Positions 23,424 to 36,646 of a stretch of 64,000 bases of DNA are shown here, one piece after another; position 1 is the first letter of the stretch, and every line of letters starts with the position of its first letter. The notes below the pieces were generated by a model that saw only the letters and a program-made list of their open reading frames with translations, was not told where the DNA came from and made no database searches. Both the position numbers and the translations under genes were made by a program. The DNA comes from Kuschelorhynchus macadamiae (Eukaryota; Arthropoda; Insecta; Coleoptera; Curculionidae): positions 1 through 64,000 of the forward strand of contig JAUTXW010003372.1 of NCBI GenBank assembly GCA_030620095.1. Direction: 5' to 3'.

Positions 23424-26096
23424 CAGGCGCGTGAGGTGAAATTTTAAGAAAGTGAAGCAATTTTTAGAAACTTGCCTATTTGTAACATAATTCGATTCTT
23501 CGATCATTTTTTGCAACTTCGTCAATGACGTCATAAAAACGACGATGCTCCGACATATTTTGGAGAAGAATTTGGAGAAGTTTATTTACAACAGCGATGT
23601 ATGCGAAAGCCTCTCCCGCCCCGTTGAATTTCTCACGAAATTTTTTATACGTTTAAGTGTTGAAAAATTGCGTTCTACTGATGAACTTGTGGCAGGTATT
23701 GTCAATACTAATTGACACAATTTCGACACTTCGGTGTAGGCATCTTCCAGCTCTTTGTCTTTTAAAAATTGCATTAGTTCCTTAGCGTTATTTTTTACGC
23801 TAATGTCATCAGTTTCGTAAATCACTTTTAGTTCAAATCGCAGTAACACTCGGTCGAAGAACTGGCCATAATGAAGAAGAAGAGATTTAAACGCATCTTC
23901 TGGAAAAGTTTTTCGTTTAAATGCATCAAAATTGCAGAACTCAAGGAATTTAAAATCATTTAAACCGCTAAATCTATAGTTTATTTGCTGCTGAATTTGA
24001 TCGATTATTTCATAAAAGAGGCATCTGTATGATGTTTGAACATCTCCCACCTTGTCTGTTCGAAGACGCTTGGCTTGTGGCTCTACATTTAACGTCATCG
24101 TTTTCTCCCAAAATAGGTCAAAATCATCTCTTTTTTGGCTTAACATTGACTTAAAATCATCCCCTTTTTTTGGGCAAAAAGCAATATCATTTGTTTTCGT
24201 TTGTAATATATTAAAAACGTTGTCCGAGAATGGAAATATTTCTGAAAATATATTCAACAAGTAAGTAAAATTAAAATCTCGTTTCAAACAATCCAAAAAC
24301 CCCCTCGAACTATTTATTGCTTCTGAGTCCCACATTTCATTATTTTCTATTATATTCTCAAATAGTTCAATCAGTGATTCACGATTTTCAGATACTGTTA
24401 ACACAAGTCTTCCATTATAGTTCCACCTAGTAGGAGCTACTTTGGGCAATCGTTTATGGACAATGGAGTCCAAAGCTTGTGTACGTTTTGTTGACTTAGA
24501 AAAAAAGCAGCCATGCCACTTAAAGTAACGAAAAATACTTTACACTCTTTACTGTGATTGATGGACTGGGATAAAACTAAATTTAATTTATGAGCAAAAT
24601 AGTGGACAAACACAGCACTTGGGAAAGTTTCTCGAACTTTAGCTTGCAGGTCCCCCAATTATCCTGCCGTCACTGCAGCTCCTTCATAGCTTTGAGCAAC
24701 TAATTTTTTCTCTCCATTAATTTCTTTAGTAACGTTATAAACTACGGTATATAATGCATCTGCTATACGATTTTCGGACACATTCTTAAAACCTAAAAAT
24801 CGCTCTTGAATACTTCCTTCTGTTTTAACGTAGCGTATTACTATAGGTAATTGGCTAAAATTAGTGATATCAGTTGTTTCGTCCAGAACAATAGCAATGA
24901 ACCGCGCCTCGCCAATCTCCTGCTTAATTCTTTTTAGAATAATGGTTGCAACATCGGAAATTAAATCATTCTGGATTGGATTCGACCTTCCGCGAAAAAC
25001 GCTAGACTGCTCTAAATGATTTTTTAAGCAATCATCATATTTAGCCATTAAACTAAGTAAATTTGAAAATTTCCTCTATTTGAAGAAACCCTTGCTTCGT
25101 CATGACCTCTAAATCCCAATTCGTGCTGTCCGAGAAAACAAACAACATCGATAAGTCTTCTTAGTATTTACCTATTTTTACCGACTAGTTCATTGTGTTG
25201 GCGGTGACTAATTTTTTGTTTTTCCAAAGACTTTCTTTTATGACGGCCTATAAATGCGCTTTGGACATAATGTGTCTTTTAACAGCTTTATGGAAAGTGT
25301 TTAAATCGGTAAAACCAGTTTTATTCCAGAGACCTTTTTCATTTTCAAAAAGTAAACATGGCCAACAAAATAATTTACTTATATTTTCACACCCTGTTAG
25401 CCATTTAAATTGTTCGTATTGTTTTTCCGGATAAAAATGTCTAATACAGTTTTTCATTTTTGTGGTTAAGTTTCTCATAGGCGGTTTTGCCCTTCCTTTG
25501 AAAATTATTTAAAGCTTATCAGCGAAGTTTAATGTTGAAAATCCCTTTATTATTAAGACACACACCACACATTCACACACACTCTTCTTACTAAATTCTC
25601 CAACATTTTCAACGTTATTACCGACAGCCGAAGTTGACGGTATTTGCATATCCACGTTCGTATTATTGTCTTCCATATCGCACCATGCACGACGCGACGT
25701 ACGTATCACACAACACACGGATAGCCGTTCAAACTGAGAACCCACTCCAGCGATAGCTTCCGCCACCACTTAAAGCACGCGACTGAAAGGCAAAAATTGC
25801 AAACAGCCGGTGGAAAGTTCAATAACCTCTGGCTCGATTCACAGGAAATCAAGCATACCGGATTTGGCTGCAGAGAAGCTAGCGGCCCGCATAGATTCTA
25901 TTCGATATTCTATTGTGGCTGGGTCGGAGTCAAGGCCGCATTTATTATGGGCTTGCAAATTAAGATAATATTTTAGCATTTTTAATATAAACTAAATTAA
26001 TGGTTTCCTATTTCAAAAATGACATTTTAGAAGATGTTTTGTAATTTGTTTTGGGGAAGCACTGTTTCCCTTGCTTCCATGGACTTCACGCCCCTG
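23424..26096 (-). mobile_element. hAT element copy 1 (ZMYM1-like), full length
   Basis: The termini are CAGGCGCGTGAGGTGAAATT at the left edge and ...GACTTCACGCCCCTG at the right edge. They are flanked by the identical 8-bp duplication GGTAAAGG (23416-23423 and 26097-26104), the hallmark of hAT insertion. Length 2673 bp. It matches the copy at 48707-51350 over its whole length in the opposite orientation. The coding region is broken into at least five frames. Confidence 0.95.
23586..25769 (-). pseudogene. hAT transposase with TTF-type zinc finger and DUF4371-like body
   Basis: Order on the minus strand: N-terminal leader (25769-25509); TTF-type finger region with LFCWPCLLFENEKGLW (about 25380-25330); decayed stretch 25248-25050; RNase H-fold start ARFIAIVLDETTDITNFSQL (first catalytic Asp) and QSYEGAAVTAG; VFVHYFAHKLNLVLSQS; insertion domain; and the C-terminal dimerisation block TIPATSSSVERNFSTLKRIK with the catalytic Glu. 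Frameshifts occur near 25500, 25250-25050, 24658 and 24460. Relatives are insect zinc finger MYM-type 1-like proteins. The last segment (23586-24473, 295 residues) is the longest undamaged part. Confidence 0.92.
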
Positions 26097-27459
26097 GGTA
26101 AAGGCTTTTCAAAATATGAGTTTATCGATAACTTCTCAAAAAAATAAGACGGGAAGATAATGTAACTTTTTTTTGAGGGGCTCGACGGTATAATCTTGTC
26201 CTAGAGTGCAAAATTAATAATTAAATTTTCTCTAGACATAAGTAGATTTAGTAAAAGGTAAGGGTTTCATTACCCTGAAAAAAATTGTGTTCCTTTACAC
26301 TCGTCATTAGATTTATTGCAAAGACATATTCTTATTATATTCACTTTGAAAATGTTATATATTTTTTTACTCTGACATAAAAACTAGGCAACTAACAATG
26401 TCCATATTTGTCACTGGGGAAAAATCTTCTGGATCTAAACTACAAAAGGATCTAATTTTAAATAACTATTTTGTTTGCACCGCTCGGCGACTTCGGCGTT
26501 CTCACTTCGAAGCGTCAAGAAGTCTCCACTTGTCATAACTAAGTTTACAGCAAACGCACAATTATAAAACAATGGTTAAAGCAAACACACAATTGTAAAA
26601 AATGAACTAAATATATATAAAAAATTTTAAATTATCACGGACTCATATCGAAAAAAACAATGTTTGTCCTATGGCAGCCATATTGACAGCAGTCAGCTGT
26701 TTAGTTGGACCGCCTAATTCTCGCTCCTTAGAGGCCGGGTGAAGTTATATATCTCGTGCGATGGATAGGGAAAGTTAGTACAGATACATATTTGCTAGTC
26801 GGTTAAAGATCAAAGGCTGCACTGTAGAGAGTTGACAGATCGAGGGTGCGTGGAATGTGACCGGGTCAAAAGTGACAGAGCACCGTGGCTTTAGCTTCCG
26901 TCTAGTCGCAGAAAGGAGTTATTAGTTAATAAAAAATAAATTACCTCGTAAAATATTTGACCAACGCCTCTTAAATAAGCAAAGGAAGGGATTTGTCGTC
27001 TTTTGCATCAAATATGAATTCTATGCACTATCGCATCGTTTTATTTTCGTTCATCTGACATTTGAAAAATATTTAATATTCTATGACCTATTAAAAACCT
27101 TATAAACGACTTTATTATTACACGTAAACCGTCACTGGAAAATGTGAGGACTTTTCGTTTATAAATAAATTTACAGATAATGCTCGTACCTGAAATAAAT
27201 TCCCGGAAAACTCACATGGAGAAATTTTATTGCCATAAACTTATATTCAGTATTACCATTGGGAACGCTTATTCGGCTCTGCTTGTCGTTAAAGCATGTC
27301 TGTCCCATTTATCTTCTTAATTGTGACTTCTTAATATTTTTATAGAGGTCTAAAGTTTGTACATCCCTTAATGTAATTTACGCAGTACCACATAGCGGCG
27401 ATTTTTAAAAAAAGCTTAATTAAACCTGGCTCTTAGAGTGGCGATTAGAGTACTACTAA
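26097..27459. other. Unassigned DNA
   Basis: No supportable gene, RNA gene or element beyond the hAT target duplication at 26097-26104. Confidence 0.35.
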
Positions 27460-27690
27460 CCGTCAAAAATCACCCTAGGTTTTTGCAGATCTTCATGTTT
27501 CAGGGTCCCTATAGATCCTGAAAAACATCTTCTCCGATATACATTCTGTCGATTGGTAAATGCGACTCACATCTCAAAAATTCTTCACCCGATTGACCTC
27601 AACACAAAAATTAAGGGTTATATGAGGATATAATAGTAACATTCTGGTAAGAATTGAGTATGGCAAAACAAAATGGAGGCCTAATTTTAA
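27460..27690 (+). repeat. Abundant unclassified repeat, copy 3 (short)
   Basis: Carries AAAATCACCCTAGGTTTTTG, TTCTTCACCCGATTGACCTC, AAAATTAAGGGTTATATGAG and GGCAAAACAAAATGGAGGCC in the family order, then stops. Confidence 0.75.
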
Positions 27691-28104
27691 ATATTCCATT
27701 TCCTGGAATAAAACCCCATTTCATGGAGGAAAATAATAAAAGACATAATTTATTTTTTGAAGACTATGTAAATAAAGCCATGACAAATAAATAATTGTAA
27801 TAATAATAAATGTTTCTGTTTCATATTTATTTTAACGTAAAATATACATAATGAATTGATATGTATGCATTGATGCCTTTTTGTTCCAGTTGCATAATAT
27901 TTATTTCATTATTTTAAAAATGTTAGTTCACTGGTTTTACTAGGTGTTATAGTACAATGAAAAGAAATAAATGAGTTTGGTTACTACTGTTCCTTACAAG
28001 ATTTAGAGATTTTTAAATAATCCTAAAAGCAGACGTGATTTTTTTAGGTTTGTTTTTAGTTTATATCTTTAATTTCGAAATGTAAATTCGTGAGAGAGGA
28101 TAGG

Positions 28105-28312
28105 TTTCAAGTTTTAGGTATTTGAAGTGTCTAAAGAGGGGGTGCAAAACTTAAAATTTTGTGGTGCAAAACTCACCGAATAATATGCTCGGTCGCAAAC
28201 GTAAATTTGTCAAGTGAGAGGGGAGGGGGAGTAGGTTTCAAGTTTCAGGTATTGGTACAAAGCCTATAGAAGGAGTGCAAAATTTAAAATTTGTGGTGCA
28301 GAACTTAATGAT
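28105..28312 (+). repeat. Two-unit tandem repeat, second copy inverted at 23.1 kb
   Basis: GTTTCAAGTTTTAGGTATT at about 28109 and GTTTCAAGTTTCAGGTATT at about 28232 start two units of about 123 bp. Both contain GGNGTGCAAAANTTAAAATTT. The second unit plus its upstream part is what is found inverted at 23090-23245. Confidence 0.75.
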
Positions 28313-31300
28313 TAATAGTAGAAGATGAAGATGATTAGTAGTAGTTAGTAAATAATAGTATTCCGCACAGACATTGGTTCCAAAGTACAAATACTACTCG
28401 GGCAATTATATCTTGCATAAGCCGCCTTAAATTGAATCAACAAAATTGTAATCGACGAGAGTCCCAACTGTCCATCATGTAGAGAATATGGCGATGTCAG
28501 CCATTTTCCGTTTAATTGTAAACAATATGAATTGAGTCCCAAGCAATCTGAAAGGTTTTATCAATAACGGTTTTTCTGCACTTTTATGGCTGTCCGAAAT
28601 TTTAAAATCAAATAATGTTAAAGTATACAAATACATTTATTTATGTTTCAACAAAATTTGTATCAAGCTGTAGCAATAAATATATCCTTTTCTCCAAATC
28701 CAAAAGTTTACCTGTGCCTTCAAACCTTTACTTATCCGGTCCACCTTACATTTTGTAATATTTAAATGCCTCGATCGACCCGAGAGCGAGAAGCATGTGT
28801 CCCAGTGTACATTCATTTTTACCCATCCTCTTTTAACTAAACAACGTATTGATACAAGTCTTAATACACACATAGTACAAACCTATACGGTTGAATATTT
28901 CCCCTTTTTATATTTAAAGTAGGTCACATTATATAACCGATTTTATTGTTTTTTTCTATAGTCGTGGCTAAAACACTCATATGTAATCAATAACCAAACA
29001 AAAAAAAACAATTTTTTTTATTTTTTAAATTTAGGTCTTCAGATATTTTACAAAGAAAAAAATTGTAAGCATTTTGTAGAAAATCATATAATTAATTGTT
29101 TTACCTAATAAAATTAATAAATGTGTTAACCATGTGCTTAAAAATTAATAAAACAAAATATAAATTTAAGGCAGTTTATCTCAAAAATGGTAAGGAATTA
29201 ACGCTATTTTATTTAAGCATTTTTTTAATCAAAATGGTCCATACTCTCAAGTGTTAAAATATTTGTAGTCAAACCCCTAACACCCTGTATATTGGGTTTG
29301 TCAAAAAAAAACTTCGACAATATTTGAGAAAAATAATTATTTTTACAACTTTGGCACACGTGGTTCTGTATATCCGATTCACTCGCTTAAGGTAGGAGAA
29401 ACTAACATATATTATATAGGAGTTAAAATGTGTAAAAACCACCAGACAGATTCAAAACATTGTGAAATATTAAAAGTCTGTTCATGCATATTTGATAAAT
29501 CGTGTTTATTATAGTATAAAATAATATTTTAATAGTTAAAGAATAACAATTAGGTCCAATATTTTGTACTTTAATAAAGAACATATTTGGTTTTAGCCCA
29601 TTGATTAAAAGTTATGAGCACTTATTTGACTTCATCCGTTCTCATTGTCCCAAGGATTTAATAAATATATTTATGTTTATGTTTAATATGCTGTTAATGC
29701 TAGTTCGAGTTATTCCTGATATTGCTTGTCTGTGTTGGGTCAAAGTTAATATGCCTCAAAACTGCTATTTCAGTCGCTTTATTCTGCAAATTTGGCTTCG
29801 TGACGTCATAAGCAGCTTTAATATACAGGCATTGTTTTGGAGCGTTCGTTATCCACCTAAACTTTGATTGCTAATAGCATTAATATAAGATCTTGCATTT
29901 AGACAATATTGCAGCAGTATTACTCCGCTATACGTGATTTTTAGCCAAGAAGACAACATGTGCAAGATCCCCATTTTGTTATTTAAGAACTATAAAATGA
30001 TACATGATTTTAAAACTGTTATCAAAATATAAAAATTAAATAAATATTCAAAATTATTTAAATAAAAAACCAAGAATTCCAACTATTTTGTTTTTTTTTA
30101 CGTAAAACCACACCACAAACCCTGGCATATTAAAATAGGTTTTTATTGCCATCCTGATCTACATAATATGTCAGAGTTCGTACTATTTCCAAACGCAAAT
30201 TTAAGTTAAAAAATCCAGAAAAGCAGTCAGATATTTAAATTGTTGAAATTAAATTTCAATTGATTCCCTTACCAAATATCAAACCAAACATGTCCCGTGA
30301 CTGGGGTAATGTAATCACATTCAGAATATTATTATTGCATAATTTTCCCGATGGAAATTCCGCTGAAACCCGATTTAAAATTGCATTTTTTTTAGATATG
30401 GATGAAAAATATTCAGGTAAGACATATTTAAAAAAATGGTATCAAAATAAACTATTAATTTTAATTAAAAATGTTTCATTATTTTTACCGTATATGTTTC
30501 ATTGGGCCTCGCATATATTGCGTTTGCTATTAATATTTAAAAATAAAACCTTATTACAATATTTATTGTAAAAACTCGGCATGTTATGCCTATATAGTTT
30601 TCAGTTATTTACCCACATATTTTAGAAATTAAAAATTCACTTGTCTCTAACTTTTTATTCATAGAAATACAATGTGTTTCAGAAAATAACTGTAATTCCA
30701 GTGATATTTGCAATAGCATTAAAAACAAAAAATCGGTAAGTTCGCCTTTATCGTACAGAATTTTACTACGTACAGAAACACAGTTAACATATACAGAGGA
30801 TACACTTGTCACAAATTTCAAAAAAATAATAATTTTAATTCAGCTTTAACTTTTATCGCCTACACAATGCTACAGAATATACATATACGAATATACGGGG
30901 TGTTAGGGGTTTGACTACAATTATTTTATTAAATGGTAATATGGATGCTTTTGAACAAAAAATCCTTATATACCATCGGTAAACACTGAATGGTTTTCGA
31001 GATATTACGATTTAAAATGTTTAATTTTAGAGAAGGTTTAAATTAGGTTATTGACAACATGGTAACGTTGCTATTCGCTTCCAAAATAGTGATCAATCAT
31101 CAGCTGTATTTTGTTAATAAAGAAATATAAAAAAATAGGTTTGAGATAGATACAATTAATTTACTTTGTACATTTTGGGATATATGAATTAATCATTTAA
31201 TAAAAATGATAGTGGGTTGTTAACATAATATCGGCGCATATAAAAAAGTAGAAACAATCTATCATTGAAACTGAATAATATTAATTTCTGAGAATATTTA

Positions 31301-31614
31301 TTTGTATAATTTTAACTGTGCAACCCTAATTAAGTGTAATACTCTCTAAAAATGAACTAAAAATAAAATTATTTGAGTGCTAACACCAGAGTTTTCCTTC
31401 ACTAGAGCTAAACTATCTTTCTTGTTTTTGAGTGCTATTTGTCTCTGAGGTTCACGATTATTTTGACGAATAAATTTATATAAATCGTATAAAATGTAAT
31501 TTATTACATTTTTTTGTTAAGTTATTAACAGGCAACTATATACGGATTCATAAAATGTTCTGCCTGTGTGTCGTGGAATTTGTGTATTAGGGAAATGGTG
31601 GACAAAGGCAAATT
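28313..31614. other. Mostly unassigned DNA with two facing mariner-like ends
   Basis: About 3.3 kb without recognisable coding sequence. At 29255-29290 TAGTCAAACCCCTAACACCCTGTA is a right-hand terminus, and at 30895-30925 TACGGGGTGTTAGGGGTTTGAC is a left-hand terminus of the same family. They face away from the DNA between them, so they are ends of two different insertions rather than one element. Confidence 0.5.
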
Positions 31615-32402
31615 TACCTATTTTTACTTCCCTTGTAAAAGGGAAGTCTTGTATTACTAAAAAACCCCTTATCGAATTTTTCTCAAATTTTGATAAAAAT
31701 CAAATATTATGTAGCAATCAACTAGTAAAATTTTGGAATGAATTCAAGATGGCGGAGCAAAATGGTGGCTTAAGAAGATATTTAAAAATTCAGCCTGAAA
31801 AAACTATTACCATAACTAACTGTGGTGGTGAACTGGTAAAATTATGGTACTAATTTAAGATAGCGGAACAAAATGGGGGACAAATAAATTTTTTTAATCA
31901 TGAAAAAATTTGAGTCAAAAATTAAGGGTCATATGAAGATGACCTGGTTATATTTTGGTATATAATATGCAGGAACAAGATGGCGACCTGGTGAATCGTT
32001 AAAAAAATATTACTAAAAAAACTAAGTACCAAATATCTCAAATTTTGCTGTTGTGTGTTAGAGTGTTACATAGGAATTAACTGGTAACATTTTGGTATGA
32101 ATATAAGATAGCAAAACATAAAGGCGGCCTTATAAAATATTTAGAAAATCAGCCTGAAAGAAAATACTTATTAAATTAATTTCAAATTTTGTGCAAGCAC
32201 TAAGTGTGATATAGAGATAAACTGGTAAAGTTGTGGTACGAATTCAAGATGACTGAACAAAATGGCGGTGTGTATAAAAACTACTTATTGAATTTATTTT
32301 AAATTATGCCCAAAAATCAAGTGTGGCATTGGTTGAAACGGGTAAAATATTGGTAGGAATCCAATATCATGGAACAAAACGGCGCCCAATAGAAATGATT
32401 GA
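31615..32402 (+). repeat. Abundant unclassified repeat, copy 4
   Basis: Opens with TTTTTACTTCCCTTGTAAAA and its palindromic partner GGGAAGTCTTGTA, then the usual blocks (AAGATGGCGGAGCAAAATGG, CATATGAAGATGACCTGG). It stops at the TAA microsatellite where the R4/Dong-like LINE begins. Confidence 0.82.
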
Positions 32403-34015
32403 TTATAATAATAATAATAATAATCATAATACCACCTTCTGGATATAGATGATATTAAGCTCTATGGTGGAAACCATAACTAACTAAAAAATTTTATTGA
32501 CGTGACATACACCTTCTCGAAAGACATTCATATGGAATTTGCAATGGAAGCCTTAAACATCGAAAAAGTCATTAATGGTGATGTAGCTCTACCCAATGGA
32601 AAAATAGTTCAACAGATGAACCAAGGAGAGACCTACAAATACCTAGGATTCCAACAAGCTAGACTGCTCGATGATAAGCAAGAAAAGACCAAGATGAAAG
32701 ATCAGTACGTTCAAAGAGTGCGAGCTCTTCTGAAAACAGAAGTGAACGCCGGGAATCTAATCACAGCAATTAACACCTATGCTGTGCACGTGCTGATCTA
32801 CAGTTTCAAAATCTTGAAATGGACTAACACGGTGCTAGAGGGACTACAACGAACCACTTGCCTAATGATGACCAAGTACAAGTCACACCACCCAAGGTCA
32901 TCAACTCTCCGAATGACCTTACCATGAAGACAAGGTGGAAGATTTATTGTTCACTTGATCAATTCGCACTCCCGATAGCTGCAAAAATTGAGAGATTTCT
33001 TCACCAACAAGCTTCCACCGCATAGTGACCTTAAGTGACAACTCGTACTCTCAACTCAAGCTCGCAAGTGACAACATCATCCTAAAGTCACTTTCAGATC
33101 CCGACAAATAAGAACAGTGTGCTCAAATGACACTGCACGGCTGACATTACAATGACTTGAAACAGCCACACATAGATAACGAAGCATCCAACAGGTGGCT
33201 GAAGGATGGACAACTATTCCCAGAGACAGAAGGATTTGTGATGGCAATACAGGACCAAGTTGTTAACTCACGAAATTAAACTAAATTCATTATCAAAGAC
33301 CGGTCCGTTGAATCCGATAAGTGTCGAAAATGTAGCGAAAGATCAGAAACTTTACAGCATATATCATCTGGCTGTACTTACCTAGCAAACACGGACTACC
33401 TTCAGCGACATAACCAGGTGTGTAACGTCATACACCGGAAGCATGCCAATAAATACGGGCTCGTGGAACACCTTTGTGCCCTATTATAAGTACCAACCAA
33501 GTTCAGTGCTTGGAAATAATGCTTTCAAACTGTACTACGACATTATCACCGACAGACGGGTGACGAATAATCGGCCTGATGTGGTATTGTTAAACAAGGA
33601 AACAAAGACTGCTTATTTGGTAGATGTCGCTATACCCAAGAATAACAACGTGTTGGATAAATACTAAGAGAAAAAGGCCAAATATGCGGAGCTGGCCATC
33701 GAGATACAGCAGATGTGGCGACTAAATAAGGTTCTTGTGATAGCGATCATCGTATCATCAACTGGACTAGTTCCAAAAACACTAGAACAGAACTTAAAAA
33801 TCGTAGGACTGCACACTAACACCTTCATCGACATCCAGAAGGCAATCCTGATCAGTACTTGCCACATAGTGAGACAATTCTTATCGAACAACACATAGAA
33901 TTATTAGAAACCAGCCCACGCCTTTTGATGTATGCATACGGAATGGGCTTGGAACCCAACATTTTTTGAGAAATTGATTGTCAATTTCGATAACAATAAT
34001 AATAATAACAATAAT
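32403..34015 (+). mobile_element. 5'-truncated R4/Dong-like LINE lying in TAA repeats
   Basis: The coding remnant is bordered by a (TAA)n tract at 32403-32432 and another at about 33987-34012. Dong elements of the R4 clade are known to insert into TAA repeats, so the flanks fit the target preference of the encoded restriction-like endonuclease. The copy is truncated at its 5' end at the reverse transcriptase active-site motif. Confidence 0.8.
32438..33898 (+). pseudogene. R4/Dong-type LINE protein: end of RT, zinc motif, restriction-like endonuclease
   Basis: It starts LDIDDIKLYGG, the end of the reverse transcriptase palm (motif with two Asp). Next come GETYKYLGFQQARLLDD and ITAINTYAVHVLIYSFKILK, then a decayed zone, a zinc-binding stretch CRKCSERSETLQHISSGC, and the endonuclease core TNNRPDVVLLNKETKTAYLV-DVAIP (PD and D residues of the PD-(D/E)XK fold visible). 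The tail runs PKTLEQNLKIVGL. Stops at 32484, 32925 and 33665 and several frameshifts make it inactive. Such proteins nick the target and prime reverse transcription there. Confidence 0.88.
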
Positions 34016-36100
34016 AAACGTATTTTATTAAGCATCATTACAATATTTTTACAGAGGCAAATAAAAATTATTATTAATAAGATTAAATTGTAATTAGAGA
34101 AAAACTAAATCGTCCCTGGCGAAGTCTAGCCTCAAGGTTACTCTCACTCAAGCAAGTAACGAAGTGTCCATCCCATAAGTAAACTACAATTGTATTGTAA
34201 CGGTGTACTGTCGTGCGTTACGGTCAGACAAATTATCATGCTAGTAAATCTATATTTTTTTAAGTAAACATATTTAGTATTTAATAATTTAAATGTTTTA
34301 TTGCTTACAGACCTATATTGCGCGTATTAATTTTTTCTAGATTCAGTTAAGCTTGCGGTTGGACGTAAATAGGCTAATTATAATTATTGTGTATATTTAA
34401 GTTGTTATATCACTATATTTCAGTATTCATTTGACGCTAAGGATGCATGAATTCTTACATTTGTGATATCATTTATTTAGTTTTTTTTGGATACCTACGA
34501 ATCTCCCTCGTATTTTATAAATTTGGCAGCCAATAGGCGACAAGTTGTTCACCGCGTGGTGTAGACTAGTTTTTGGCTTTCCTTGTTCCTCTTAAGGCAG
34601 ATTAAAAAATGCGTTCTTGTCGTACACTCAATATTGCTTACTTCGTTGGCGAATAATTGCATGTATGTCGTTGATCATAGTAATTACAAGGGGATTTGAT
34701 ATTTAATATTATTATCGTTCAATTGGGAAGATAACATAAAGATTAAAACTTATTTTCTCTAGTTATTTTTCTGTTAATTTTGGTTTGTTGAATTATATTA
34801 TTTATATAGCTTATAATTAATTGAGTTAATTAAATTGCTCTAGTATATATTTAAGCAATAGTTTTTCTTTTCATTTAAAGTCATTTAAGACATACGTTTA
34901 CTTTGGGGTTTTTATTTGCGCCGTCAGCCCAGCAAACCTGTGTTGAGATTTGGCTATCCTATGTTAAAAAAGGGGAACCTTCTTTTTGAATTCTTGTTGT
35001 TCTGCTAAACGTATTGGTTTCACGTTTAGCAAGCCATTTTATCTTCAGAACTTTGTGCAAGTCGGAAGCCATTTTGACGGGTCAAACTCTTGAAACGTAA
35101 TTTGTTAGTTTTTCCCAGAGTTACATCAGTCAGGTAATGCATTAAAATTTGTAATTACATTATTGATTATTTAGATTAATTTGTTCAAAATTTAAGTGTG
35201 AATTTTTGTATTTAATTTTTATATTATATTACTGGATTTCGAGATTGCCATGCCATGCTGACGCCTATTTTTTTCTTTTCCTTTCAGCTCTACACCGACT
35301 TGTCCTTTTGCCTTGCCTTTTATTATTCTACAAACTAGCTTTTTTTTAAAAAGACTATAAAATTGAAATCTTAAATTTCATGTCATAATTTTGTCTTATC
35401 CATTTTGAATTCAGTACTTGAATTTCTGGATAAGTTTTTATAGCTAGACGCCTAACTAGCCACCTTTAGTACTAGCCACTAGTTGCTAGAAAATTTTTTG
35501 TTGTCTACCACAACTATATATTTAGGCTCGCCTAAATTAAATATTGGATAGAATTCCGTTCCCAATTGCATCTTAAATTCAATTTTGGTACCGAGAAAAT
35601 AAGGTCATAGAGATACAATTCGTCATAAATCCTGTTCGAGAACCATTGAGGGAGAGGAGTAGGTAGGCGTTAAAAGAACTGATGCAGCCTTGAGCCGTCC
35701 ACAAAGGTCGTGGGTTCTCCACCACGTGACGCAGTTATTGAGAGTTTTGGTGAGAAATTTCCATTTTTTTTTATTGACTGAAAATTTTAATTAGTTTATT
35801 TCATCCGAAAATTTGAGTAATTCATTATCTTAACAGTGTTTAAATTATTGGCCAATTAGGGTACATATATTTTAATATTAGTGACCGTAATTTTACAAAT
35901 TATTTCACAAGAATTTTCCTTTTAATAATTGCTAATTATTTTTAAATTATTAAATAATTCACCATCTACGTTGATTTTGAACATTTGTCTTAGTGTAATT
36001 TAATTATTTTGTAATAAATTTGGTAACTTGTTGTTTAAATAGGTTTTTTATTTTTTTTGATAAAGTACAGTTAATAATTTCGGAAGAAGGATTTTCCGCA
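34016..36100. other. Unassigned AT-rich DNA
   Basis: About 2 kb with no open frames above 60 residues and no terminal repeats that I could pair. It could be a long terminal repeat or leader, given the primer-site-like motif at 36391, but this is not supported further. Confidence 0.3.
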
Positions 36101-36199
36101 AAGTCCGTCTTATAACACGGCAGCACATATATTTCTTTTTTTATTGCGGATGGCGCCCTTTTAAAAATCTTACTTAAGCTCCGTGTTATAAGACGTGTC
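36101..36199. repeat. Hairpin with about 16-bp arms
   Basis: GTCCGTCTTATAACACGG at 36102-36119 is mirrored by CTCCGTGTTATAAGACG at 36179-36195. The loop is about 60 bp and includes GATGGCGCCC. It may be a terminal or regulatory hairpin of an unidentified element. Confidence 0.7.
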
Positions 36200-36390
36200 T
36201 TCTGAAAAGTATATTGTATGCATTAAATTATCGAAAGGGACAGAATGAATAATTAAATAAGTCAAAATAACCCCGCCTGTCAACTCTTGCCAGAGCCGGC
36301 AAAAGGAGCTGTCGTGCCTAGGCCCTTTTATGAGGTTTGCCTAGTAAAATTATGTTCGTTAAAACACCCATACGTTACATAATTATTTTG

Positions 36391-36402
36391 GCGCCCAACG
36401 TA
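36391..36402 (+). other. Primer-binding-site-like motif TGGCGCCCAACG
   Basis: TGGCGCCCAACG is the usual start of a tRNA primer-binding site directly after the 5' LTR of many Gypsy-type elements. No gag-pol coding follows: a LINE tail begins within 250 bp on the other strand. At best it marks a solo or truncated LTR relic. Confidence 0.35.
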
Positions 36403-36646
36403 TTAGCCATTTTTAATTTTATTTAATTAAGTTTAATTAGATAAATTCTGTCGTTATCGATATTTTTGGATGCTTAGATAGCATTGTTTTTAGATAGCAT
36501 TGTTTTATTTTTTTTTAGTTAATATATTGAGCGTTTAAGACAGTGTATTAAAAAAGACCTGAAAATATTAAAGGTTAGAATAGTAAGAATGTAGAAAATA
36601 TCCGGTAGAAATCCACAGCACAGCAGACACCCGTCTACAACAGAGT

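Noticed and set aside
29225..30925. A single 1.7-kb mariner between the termini at 29.29 and 30.90 kb
   Set aside because: The termini point outward from neighbouring DNA, that is the right end lies left of the left end, so they cannot bound one element.
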